Origin: Novakomyces olei
Taxonomy: Eukaryota; Ascomycota; Novakomycetes; Novakomycetales; Novakomycetaceae
Length of the DNA stretch: 64,000 bases
Direction of reading: 5' to 3'
NCBI GenBank assembly: GCA_016906335.1
Contig: JADEYG010000001.1
Coordinates: forward strand, 310,001 to 374,000
Both the position numbers and the translations under genes were made by a program. The notes below the pieces were generated by a model. The model was not told the origin of the DNA and made no database searches. It worked only from the letters and a program-made list of their open reading frames with translations. Shown here piece after piece: positions 55,620 through 64,000 of this stretch (the first letter of the stretch is position 1; each line of letters starts with the position of its first letter).

Positions 55620-55961
55620 CCGCTAGCACGAGAACAATTCATAGTATTTCATAGATTAGTTTAGGTTGAAAGCTTCCCTCTCTAACTTGTGCGAAGGTCG
55701 CACAAGTTAGCTTGGGAAGAGTAGTTTAGAGTGCGAAGGAGCATCCGCTCCTCCGTAGCTTAGTTTAGTTTATAGTTGCCCGTGAAGGCCTCTCGTCCTT
55801 CACGGGTTGATTATCTCAAAGTGGGAGTAATATATTATATTACTCCTGGTAAGCTTTACAGTAATCGCTTTCTGCTCTCTTGGTTTTCTTTATTCCTTTA
55901 CTTCAATTTGAACTATACACGGCCGGCCTCCAGCGGTTGTAGCTGTAAGGACCGTCTTACA

Positions 55962-56401
55962 ATTGGGAACAGGAAGCTTAATCAGCATTTCGTTATTAAG
56001 AGAGTTCATTATTTAAATCTTTGATTCTTTCTCTGAGGGCTCCATGCTCATAAACTGTTGGATCTTTGAACAGGGAGAGAATAAAGTGAATTAGCTTACC
56101 CAAGGTTGAAGATTCTATGGACTTGTATTTATATAAAATGAATAGATGGTTAAACCATTAAAGAGAGAATTAGTTTAACATAAATGGGATCTTCGATTAA
56201 AATCTGAAGTAGTTCAACAAGTTATATAGAGTCCAGAGTCCACTTCTCGACATTATTAAAAGCCGCTTGCTGTTGGGTACATAAGCTTACTTGACAACAC
56301 GTAGGATAGACTTGAAGAGTCTGTTCGTTGACATTTTAAGGATACAATCTTAAGTAAAGCAGAGCAGCACCCCGCGAAGATCACGGACCTGAGCCAATAA
56401 C
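55962..56401. other. Intergenic, right edge of the retroelement block
   Basis: AT-rich spacer with no repeat match that I can see. It must contain the promoter of the DUF2408 gene. Confidence 0.5.
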
Positions 56402-58045
56402 ATGGAACAGCACGTGGATAAAGTGCCGCAGAACGAGCTAGGAATTCTCGACAAACTTATATCTCTGCGGCAGCGTCTTACTATTTTGAAGCTTGACCGG
56501 ACGCAGTAAGTGCAAAGTGGGAAAAAGTGGACGCCGCGGCTGAAGTTGAGAGGGGAAAAGAGAAGCAAGGGGAAATCCTTTATCCCAGCAACAGAACATA
56601 ACCCATCTTTTCAAGCCATGCCACTTATTCTCTGATAATTATCAAGTTAGCTCACATTTATACAGGTATATAAAGTCTTCGGATGTTTTAAAGATCTACG
56701 ATGATCTAGTGGGACAAGGTACGAAGAGATTTGAAGGCAAAAAGAAAAGAAAGAAAAGCGAAAGAGATATATACCGAGCTCAATAATAACTTTGCAGTGT
56801 CAAAATTGAATGAGATTCGGCAGCAGACGCATTCTCACAGGGAAGAAAATAGGGTGGATGTTGTACTGGACGATATTTTTCAGTTGATCTCATTATTCTT
56901 TCTCGCTATCGGCCGGAACACTTCGCCACCGGCTTGCTATATACAAATTACGACGGTCAAAAGGCTTCTTGATCATCTTAATGAATCAGGGGTATTTACC
57001 GAGAGCGATCTGAAAACGATCCGTCATCGCTTGGACGAAATGACAAAAATAATCAAGCAAGAGCAGGAAACTTTACCGCCGGCGCTTTCCACATTGTTTT
57101 TAGCAAAATTGGAAACGTGTGAAGTGGCATTTCGTCTTTCGGAGGAAAAACTATCTCACTTGTCCCCTCAATTAATGCCGATTCAACAACGACTGGTGTC
57201 GATAAAACGGCATTTAGCTGGACTCGCATCGAAAACAAATTTCCGACCGGAATGCTCTGAACAACTTGAGCAATTGAAGGCTGAGCTAAAAAAGATAGAG
57301 TCATTACGATCAGACGAAGGTTTATTTGTGGACAAGAATGGCAAAGCTTTAGTGGGCCAGGAAATATGCAACGGCCTGCTAACAGAGGCGTATGATTTTG
57401 CTCAAGAGCTCACTGTGCAAAAGGGAGTGAGTTCTGCCATTTTGAACGATCCGGCTTTGCGCAGTATATATGACAGGCTCTTCGAACTCAAGTCCCAGCT
57501 TGAGCGGCTAACGCTTACTCATCGATGGACGCTACGTGAAACCGATCTGTACACTTATCAAACTAGGCTGGCGGAAATTGATGCAATTAGGGTTAACGGA
57601 AAGTTTTTGGACTCAAACGGAAATGCTTCAAAGGATCAAAAAGTAATATTAATTGTTCTGTGTTTTGTGCTAACGTGTTCAAAGGTTTTGCTTTATATGC
57701 TGCGGCGCTGTTATGCGTATATTTACCAGCTTTTGTCGGCAAGTGAGCCTGTATCCGAAGGTAAGGGTAATTTTTATAATCGTACTAATTCCAGCTTTAA
57801 CGCCTATTCATAATCAATTGAAAACCGTGAGGCGCTGTCTCATCGAGGTTCGAAACAGCGGTGGCCCATTTAACGCTCGTGAGCTTTATCCGTATCAGAT
57901 GAAGCTAGCTAGTATCGATAATTTGCGTGTGGACGGAAAGTTCCTGGCTGATAATGAAGTAATTCCCGAAGGCCAAGGAGCTGTACACGCGCTTCTTGAG
58001 GAATGCTACGATCTAGTGGCCGAATTGCAGGCGGAATGTGAATAA
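56402..58045 (+). CDS. DUF2408-family protein (5 exons)
   Basis: Exons 56402-56505, 56666-56718, 56798-57642, 57685-57760 and 57795-58045 join in frame to 442 residues. Family hallmarks appear across the joints: ILDKLISLRQRLTILKLDRT, then YIKSSDVLKIYDDLV, NRVDVVLDDIFQLISLFF, VKRLLDHLNESGVFTESDL, PQLMPIQQRLVSIKRHLAGL, LLYMLRRCYAYIYQLLSASE and ELYPYQMKLASIDNLRVDGK. The family is fungal, all-helical, soluble and of unknown function. A repeated module (P-I-x-x-x-L...VDGKFL...EGQ) occurs at least twice. Intron 3 (57643-57684) is only 42 nt, a multiple of three and free of stops, so its retention would add 14 hydrophobic residues. Introns 1 and 2 have GTAAGT and GTACGA donors; intron 4 has a TACTAAT branch. 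Confidence 0.88.
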
Positions 58046-59105
58046 GCTGTTTTATTTAGGCATGCAACCTTTTTTTTTTTTTTTTTTGGCACTGGTTATG
58101 CCGGTTGGTTCTTTATAAATATTTGTATTAATCCGAGTTTTGTTGTTTTGTAATGGTGTTGGCTTACCTTGTGTAATTATATTCGTAGTTTTTGACTGTC
58201 TTGAATAAAGGATATGAGTGCGTGCGCTTGGGCAGTCTGTGGTGCACTGTTTCTATTCCCGCGTCTTCTGTAATAATTTGCGGGAGAGGTAGATTTAAAA
58301 ACTACGTTGAGGCGAAGCAACCTCAATTGCGCACAGCTTGTCTAATCGAGAGATACGTCTGTAAGGAATTATGGGTAATATGTGTACAATATATATATAC
58401 AAAGATTATTAATAAGATCTGTTCAACATGAATATGCCACAGTTTATGCGCTGTTCATGACGATCTAACCAGGATCCAGGCCAAGTGATATATGTACGGA
58501 ATTAGTTCAAATATTATTGTAAAATACAATTCTAATATACTAATATTCATCGCACAATGTGGGGCATTGGCATAAACACAATTTGTTTCAGCAAGAAGAA
58601 GCAACAAAATTATTCTACAGGTATGAATGAACAGAACGGGTTAATGACGGATTAATACATAATTTCCCTCACACAAAGACGTTCACTCAGACTTATTGCC
58701 AGTACACAGGCCAAGGGTGTAGAATAATTGCCTATTAGCAATTGCTCACTTATTGACACATCTCAGCAAGCGGCCTTTAACTTTTAGAGTGCCCGACTGC
58801 ATGTAATGATGCTGCACACGTGTAGAGCAAAATTATGTAATCAACAAGCAGATACTATGTAATGCCATCGATCGTGTATGGGACGTATGGGACCCCCATT
58901 CACCACTTTCTCAGTAACAACTAAACGCGGGGGCGTGCGTTTATTGTCGCAATATGGTTGGCTGGCGAGCTACGTGCTATAAAGCAACAATAATAAACCC
59001 GTTCAATCATATTCTGTGGACTGTTCCATATATTAATCCTACCACTCTCAAACTACGTCTCTCGTACTCTCTATAACAATTAATTGACGGCACTACGAAC
59101 GAACG
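58046..59105. other. Intergenic, VDAC promoter
   Basis: A 20-nt poly-T run follows the DUF2408 stop. The remainder is AT-rich up to the VDAC 5' UTR. No gene, tRNA or repeat recognised. Confidence 0.5.
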
Positions 59106-59522
59106 GGTAAGCCAGTAACCTTATGAACTCCATGTCCGTTACGAGGAGACGTATGCCAATTTGGCTTTTTCTGCCCCTTTCCCCAGCTTATCATTATTCT
59201 TCTAGCACCCTTCTTTCAATCTATTTTAATGGTTGTTTAGTGATGTATGTGAATCTGGTTATAATGTTTTATGCACCCGATTCAACTGACTACAAAATTT
59301 TGCAACAGAATACGTGACAATGAAACATACAGTTTTGCACGTTGATATTTGCACGTTGATATTTCCCCACTGTCTCATCTGCCTTATCTCGACTTTTCTT
59401 GCTTTTGTCTTTTTTCCAATCTCTCACGCTGCACTCTACGTAACGGACTTGTGAATCGAATCAGAAAACCCTAACTTTACGGGTATTGGGTAACCGATGA
59501 GTTTGCTAACCTTTTGTTGCAG
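59106..59522 (+). other. Probable 5'-UTR intron of the VDAC gene
   Basis: A GTAAGCC donor at 59106 and an acceptor at 59522 (GCTAACCTTTTGTTGCAG, branch plus pyrimidine tract) define a 417-nt intron ending 41 nt before the porin ATG. Long leader introns are common in highly expressed fungal genes. Inferred from splice signals only. Confidence 0.6.
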
Positions 59523-59563
59523 AAACACCTACATCTAGCAAACGTTCACCGTAACACTAGAAA

Positions 59564-60415
59564 ATGGCTACTCCCGCATACAGTGATATTCCCAAGTTGG
59601 CCAATGATCTACTGGCCAAAGACTTTCCAGTGGGCTTTACTAAACTGGATGTCAAGACCCGGGCTCCGAACGGAGTGCAGTTTGCTGTGGCTGGAACCCA
59701 AGTTCCGGCAGGCGTAATCAATGGCCGTTTGGAGGCCAAGTACCCCGACCCAGCAAACGGCCTCACGCTTACGCAAGCGTGGGACACTGCCAATAAGCTG
59801 GATACCAAGATTGAAGTTCAGGATCAAATCGCAAAGGGACTTAAAGTCGACTTCAACAGCCGTTTCGTCCCGGACAATGCAAAGGACAAGAGCGCCAGTG
59901 TAGCTCTTGCATACAAGTATCCCAACTTGCACTCTCGCGCTTTTGTTGACGTGCTTAAGCGCTCCTTCCTCGGTGATATCACTGTCGGCCATGATGGCTT
60001 TTTGGCAGGTGCACAGGTCGGATACGATGTGCCTCTAGGCCAAATTTCCAACTATGCTGCTACTATCGGCTATGCTGCATTGCCTTATACTGTAGCGCTT
60101 CAGGCCACCAATAACCTTAGCGTTTTTGCTGCCTCGTACCACCACCGAGTGAACCCATTTGTGGAGGCTGCTGGAAAGGTTACTTGGGACGCCAAGGCAG
60201 CAGCTAACGCTGTCAACTTGGAGATTGGTACAAAGTACCGGTTGGACAGTGCTACTTTTGTCAAGGGCAAAATTAATAATGTCGGTTTGGCCAGCCTTTC
60301 ATATTTCCAAACCATTCGCCCTGGCGTGCTGGTTGGACTGGGTATGCAGCTTGATACCCAGCGTCTGAACGAGCCGGCTCACAAGCTTGGTCTGTCCCTC
60401 ACTTTTGAGGGTTAA
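59564..60415 (+). CDS. POR1: Mitochondrial outer-membrane porin (VDAC)
   Basis: The 283-residue protein has the exact size of fungal VDAC/Por1, the voltage-dependent anion channel for metabolites in the outer mitochondrial membrane. It begins with the N-terminal amphipathic helix ([20 protein letters not shown]) and then alternates short beta strands throughout (for example [20 protein letters not shown] and [14 protein letters not shown]). It ends with the eukaryotic porin signature region ([20 protein letters not shown]) and a final strand ([10 protein letters not shown]). No intron lies in the coding region. The ATG context (AAAATGGC) is strong, and codon use fits high expression. Confidence 0.96.
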   Translation: MATPAYSDIPKLANDLLAKDFPVGFTKLDVKTRAPNGVQFAVAGTQVPAGVINGRLEAKYPDPANGLTLTQAWDTANKLDTKIEVQDQIAKGLKVDFNSRFVPDNAKDKSASVALAYKYPNLHSRAFVDVLKRSFLGDITVGHDGFLAGAQVGYDVPLGQISNYAATIGYAALPYTVALQATNNLSVFAASYHHRVNPFVEAAGKVTWDAKAAANAVNLEIGTKYRLDSATFVKGKINNVGLASLSYFQTIRPGVLVGLGMQLDTQRLNEPAHKLGLSLTFEG

Positions 60416-61089
60416 GTTTGTAAAGAATAATCTATCGGAATAAAGTCGAACGGGGTGTTAGCATTTTTATTTTTATGCAAAGAGAAGCACGCGTATACAT
60501 GCTATCGTCAATCAACGCTTCTGATTTTAAATTAGTCTATGTTGTCAACAGAAAGGCAGGATCTGTTTTTGTTACTATCTGTTTCAAATAACTGTACTTC
60601 TGCTTTTCTTTCTTTGGGTGTAAACTCAAGGTTTGTACCGTTTTGTACCGTTTGCGTTGCTTTTCTTTTGTTGTTGCAATGTGGTTCTTTTCACCACGAA
60701 ATACTAGTATTACGTTATTAATGTTAATCGCCCTTCGATTTTACAATATATCAAAGTGTGACTGTAGACGCAAGCCCTCTATTTTTTCTATGTGTAGCTG
60801 TAATGTTGTAGTATAACCGATACTGACAAATGCACGGCAAGTCAGGGACCGCAAAAACCAATACTGATAGTAAAAATATTGTTAGATGAGACTAGCGGAG
60901 AATATAGAAAAACAGTTTTACGTGCGGCCCCCAAACTTAGTGTGATATGTTTTATCGAAACAGTTCACGAGCTTGTCTATAAATATCAATCAAAGTCATA
61001 CAAAGCATTGCTGCATCAACCTGCAAATGGCGTTGAACGTTTAGTTAAAATGCTTATAATGGATTAGAAATCAAGTGAGCAAATGATAT
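60416..61089. other. Convergent intergenic region
   Basis: Between the 3' ends of VDAC and the J-protein. AT-rich, with small open frames that lack coding character. Nothing else seen. Confidence 0.5.
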
Positions 61090-62004
61090 CTATCTATAAT
61101 CTCCATCCTCATACACTCCATCATCAGCCCCTATTCGCTCTACCAGCGAATATACGAAAACAGTGATAAGCGAGACACCGGCAAGAAAACCTATCGAATG
61201 CTTGCGCCGCAACTCGTCGTCATGTGCAGTACGAGCCCTTACGGCTTCACGGGCGGCCGCTGCTCTGGGACTATTCTCTCGTCGTTTTATATCTGCATCA
61301 TGCCGCGCAAAATGCTCGCTAAAATTAAAATGCTCATTGTTTGCATCATCGTGCCGTCCCCGGGAAACAAAAGAGCCATCGGCATTCATAAATGGCTCTT
61401 TACGAACAGAAGGAGAACTTGGACGTGGTGGGGGCCGTCTTCGTGACAGGCCTATAATAGCAATGTTAATAAAAATTTAGCGACAATGTAAGCTCCAAGT
61501 CAAAGATTTAGGATCGAAGGCTGGAAAAAATAATCATGACAACAATGAATAATAATATGACTTGGCCAACGTCTTGAGCAGTATAATAAACGCAATGATT
61601 CCTCTGCTAACTCAACCTTTGTTGATTCCGTATTGTTGATTCCGTAAAGTAAGAAAATAACAAGAGAATAATATATTTTAGCAAAATGTTGACTTACCTG
61701 ACGCTTGGCGCCCGCCAACTGGGCCCATCCGCGGCGCGTGCAATTGCAGCTCTTGATCGAATCGGCGCCTCCGTGATTCGTCCTTCAGAATATCGTACGA
61801 AGCACTGATCCGCGCAAACCGCTCTGTCGCCGTTTCATCGCCAGGATTGACGTCAGGATGTAATTGTTTAGTGAGACGGAAAAAGCTCTCACGGATCTGT
61901 TTGCGCGTCGCTTGCGGGGAAACATTTAGGACTTTATAATGATCCACATACTCGTTTCGTACAGTGGTGCAAGTGAAACAACGAATGAACTTTTGCGCCC
62001 ACAT
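61090..62004 (-). CDS. Membrane-anchored J-domain protein (2 exons)
   Basis: Exon 1 (62004-61698) and exon 2 (61451-61090) join in frame to 222 residues; the 246-nt intron has a GTAAGT donor and a TATAG acceptor. Residues 20-85 form a J domain (DHYKVLNVSPQATRKQIRES, then QLHPDVNPGD) with the HPD motif at 49-51, needed to stimulate Hsp70 ATPase. The first 18 residues are basic and hydrophobic without acidic residues until Glu18, suitable for mitochondrial import. A Pro/Arg-rich linker leads to one transmembrane segment near residues 190-206 (IGFLAGVSLITVFVYSL) and a short acidic tail. The layout resembles DNAJC4/DNAJC30-like or Jid1-like mitochondrial J-proteins; the exact orthologue is uncertain. 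It diverges from the RING gene. Confidence 0.85.
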
Positions 62005-62836
62005 ACAATTGGCACTTCACTTTCATCATTAGCTCGGTAGGCAGAAACGGGAGAAATTAATATTAATATTTTCCTGTCTTTGGACATCACTGATAAAATA
62101 GAGGTTTATGCTATTTTAAAATCTGTGGTTAGTTAGGGTTAAACTGGCTGGGGTTAAGGTTGTGGCAATGACGTTTACGCCCGTATAGTATGGGACTACG
62201 GCTAATGGGAATTTTATACACTATTCCGACAAGTAATTCGAACGCGACTTTGGAGTAAGCAGTCAACGTCCCGCCAAGGCCTTGATCAGTAAGAAAACCC
62301 TGAATTATCCTTAAATTTCGAAAACCCTAAAACACGTGATTCGGCCTTACTAAGAGATGGAGCGTTTAGCCATAAACCGGATTAAGACCTGAATCATACG
62401 GTGTTCGAGACTTTGAGACACAAAGCCGTTTAGACTCGTTAAAGAAGTGCGAGACAAAAGCACGTATTCACTGGCGCCAGGCCACTATAAAATCGAGATC
62501 GATACTTCAGGCAGAAAGGAGTAGGCGGGTATTTAAACAGCCGGATCGAAAAGGGTTAAATGACCTGAGAGGCTATGGTCAACTAGCTTTACGTGTGCTG
62601 ATCCTGCAACAAGTCTCGTAAGCAGCGGGCTTCCACATCAAGCTTCCCTTTCTTTGAGACAGCTGGAAAGAAAGGGAAGCAGAGAAACGAGAGTGCCACC
62701 TTCTCGAGAGGAAGTGACTCATTGAACTTGGGAGCAAACGGCCAAGAATTAGAGCAAATCAAACCGCAAAATCGAATAGCAAACAAGGAGCAAAGGCAAC
62801 AAGAAACATTCAAAGCACAAACCTCATCACTTCAAG
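62005..62836. promoter_or_regulatory. Divergent promoter, J-protein / RING protein
   Basis: About 0.8 kb between divergent starts. It contains GGTTAGTTAGGGTTAAAC and GGGGTTAAGG (TTAGGG-like) near 62130-62155. Also present is a perfect 14-bp inverted repeat (62642-62655 GCTTCCCTTTCTTT and 62667-62680 AAAGAAAGGGAAGC, 11-nt spacer). No gene seen. Confidence 0.55.
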
Positions 62837-64000
62837 ATGAAAACACTTGCATTGCTATTTGCTTCTGCCCTATGTCTCTCTGCACAGCAAGTCTCCGCTC
62901 AGTCTTCTTCTACAATACATCCTTCGTCGTCTTCGACTGCTAGCGCCGCACCGTCTTCAACTACTACAGCAAGCGGACACGGAGGCGGTGGAGGAGGCGT
63001 TTCCTCTTCGCCTCTGCTATTCTTTGTGGCATTAGGCTTTGGAGTCCTCTTTACAAATCTGTGGATCGTTGTTGGGATCAAGTATTGCTTCCGCTACAAT
63101 GCACGAAGGCAGCGGATCCTTAACGGTACTATAACAGAAGCAGAATTAGCTCAGATGGGCGGTGGCAATGGGTCCCGTCGTCGAAGGGAAAAGAAGCTTA
63201 TGACGATTGAAGACGTAAATGAACGGTTCCCTATTTTAAAGTACAAGCAGTGGAGATCTGAGCGTGAAGCAGCCGGCTTACCCAGCCAGGGCGGATTCGA
63301 CCCTCAGCAGTCTCTATCACGTGCAGCCAGTATAAAATCGCGTCTAGAACAAGACGAAGGGCAAAACGCGCCGGCTGGATCTGGCCAGTATCCAGAGGAG
63401 TTACGCAATAGTGACTATAATGCAGAGACGCAAGAGCAGTCGACAGCCTATTCCAGTAATGATGAAAAGCTTGAAAAGACCCCCGTGATTCGACAAGTTT
63501 CGGCGGCAGGAACAGATATTTCTAGTGTCCAGGATAGGGAACCCGAGAGGCTTGGCAATGGTATTGAGATTGGCAGCAATAACATACATAATACAAGCAA
63601 TATCAATAGTGACGGATCTGGCCTTGTTGAGTGTATCAAGACGAAAGGAGAAACTAAACAAACCGGGACTGACGACGCTGATTCTAAAGCAGCCGCTGCA
63701 ACTTCTACAATAATAGTACCAAATTCAGCAACTGCAGTCAATACAATCGCAGAAGAAGAAGTAAAAGAGCAAGCTGACGAGGAAAGAAACTCTTTAAGCG
63801 CAGATATCGTCTCTGGCGACACTTGTGCCATTTGCATCGATGTTCTTGAGGATGACGATGACGTACGTGCCCTAACTTGCAGTCACGTGTTCCATGCCTC
63901 GTGCATTGATCCCTGGCTCACGAGTCGAAGGGCTATTTGCCCGCTTTGCAAGGCTGATTATTATGTCGGCGGCAATTTTGATCATGACGATCATGAACAC
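62837..64000 (+). CDS. Transmembrane RING-H2 E3 ligase (partial, runs off the end)
   Basis: Open without interruption for 388 codons from the ATG at 62837 to the window end. A signal peptide (MKTLALLFASALCLSAQQVS) is followed by a short Ser/Thr-rich luminal stretch, a Gly run and one transmembrane helix (LLFFVALGFGVLFTNLWIVV). The cytosolic part starts with a basic stop-transfer region (YCFRYNARRQRI), passes a low-complexity linker and ends in a RING-H2 finger: CAICIDVLEDDDD, then LTCSHVFHASCIDPWL and CPLC, with Cys/His spacing C-x2-C, C-x-H-x2-H-x2-C, C-x2-C. The topology is that of fungal single-span RING E3 ligases of the endomembrane system (the PA-TM-RING type, but no PA domain is present). 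Substrate unknown. The C terminus lies outside the window. Confidence 0.88.
   Translation, partial: MKTLALLFASALCLSAQQVSAQSSSTIHPSSSSTASAAPSSTTTASGHGGGGGGVSSSPLLFFVALGFGVLFTNLWIVVGIKYCFRYNARRQRILNGTITEAELAQMGGGNGSRRRREKKLMTIEDVNERFPILKYKQWRSEREAAGLPSQGGFDPQQSLSRAASIKSRLEQDEGQNAPAGSGQYPEELRNSDYNAETQEQSTAYSSNDEKLEKTPVIRQVSAAGTDISSVQDREPERLGNGIEIGSNNIHNTSNINSDGSGLVECIKTKGETKQTGTDDADSKAAAATSTIIVPNSATAVNTIAEEEVKEQADEERNSLSADIVSGDTCAICIDVLEDDDDVRALTCSHVFHASCIDPWLTSRRAICPLCKADYYVGGNFDHDDHEH

Larger units (their letters stand above)
41461..55961. mobile_element. Older solo LTR of family C, split by element C
   Basis: Two parts, 41461-41754 and 55620-55961, together form one ~630-bp family C LTR in plus orientation (TGTCATGATCC...CGTCTTACA). 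Element C sits inside it with a CCGCT duplication. Outer flanks are ATTGA and ATTGG, a one-mismatch target duplication. It is diverged from the LTRs of element C, hence older. Confidence 0.88.

Noticed and set aside
60539-61067. 60-62 residue ORFs between VDAC and the J-protein
   Set aside because: AT-rich, short, no motif, in a convergent 3' region.
62847-63035. Short ORFs on both strands over 62722-63837
   Set aside because: Shadows of the RING-H2 gene, whose frame is open to the window end.

Overview
The window looks like nuclear DNA of an ascomycete fungus, probably a yeast-like, early-branching lineage. The evidence is compact single-copy genes with few, short introns (GTAWGT-type donors, a CTAAY branch site close to the acceptor), fungal families (Rim13/PalB calpain, DUF2408, DHA1 transporter, VDAC) and many LTR retrotransposons with chromodomains. 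CTG is read as leucine (the conserved AlaRS MLGNW motif uses CTG near 15615), which excludes the CTG-recoding yeasts. I cannot fix the genus; chromodomain elements would suit a lineage that kept H3K9-methyl heterochromatin.

Left host arm (1-18.2 kb): cytoplasmic AsnRS (-), a DHA1 multidrug/polyamine transporter (-), an (AAAAT)n microsatellite, Rim13/PalB calpain-like protease (+, 2 exons), a ~100-140 bp tandem repeat, COG3/Sec34 (+, 3 or more exons), a WBP4/FBP21-like spliceosomal zinc-finger protein (+, 2 exons), an unknown Ser-rich/acidic protein (-) and AlaRS (+). AlaRS has an open, ATG-less upstream extension that reads like a mitochondrial presequence and begins at an ACG in good context, as known for yeast ALA1.

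Retroelement block (about 18.9-55.96 kb): ~37 kb of nested LTR elements. Three young Ty3/gypsy chromoviruses have identical LTR pairs and 5-bp target duplications: element A (20694-26976, TSD CTATT), element C (minus strand, 41755-55619, TSD CCGCT) and element B (45534-52437, TSD GTCGG), which sits inside C. C in turn sits in an older solo LTR of its own family (41461-55961). Around them are older Ty1/copia relics (27.7-31 kb, 34.8-40.2 kb) peppered with solo LTRs of several families.

The most interesting signals are in these elements. (1) B and C, which have diverged from each other, both carry an antisense ORF between pol and the 3' LTR. It encodes a six-cysteine cluster with Zn2Cys6 spacing and a C-terminal coiled coil, with all six cysteines at the same residue numbers. 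(2) In the same slot, element A carries a sense ORF with a C2H2 finger and a JmjC-like HxD...H domain; a second, decayed relative lies at 32829-34625. (3) All three elements have, exactly 2 nt inside the 5' LTR, a 9-14 nt segment complementary to their own LTR next to a hairpin, which points to Tf1-like self-priming. The slot before the 3' LTR therefore seems to host regulatory cargo, possibly for control of the element's own transcription or chromatin.

Right host arm (56.4-64 kb): a five-exon DUF2408 protein (+), VDAC/porin with a 5'-UTR intron (+), a small membrane-anchored J-protein (-, 2 exons) and a secretory-pathway RING-H2 protein (+) that runs off the window end.
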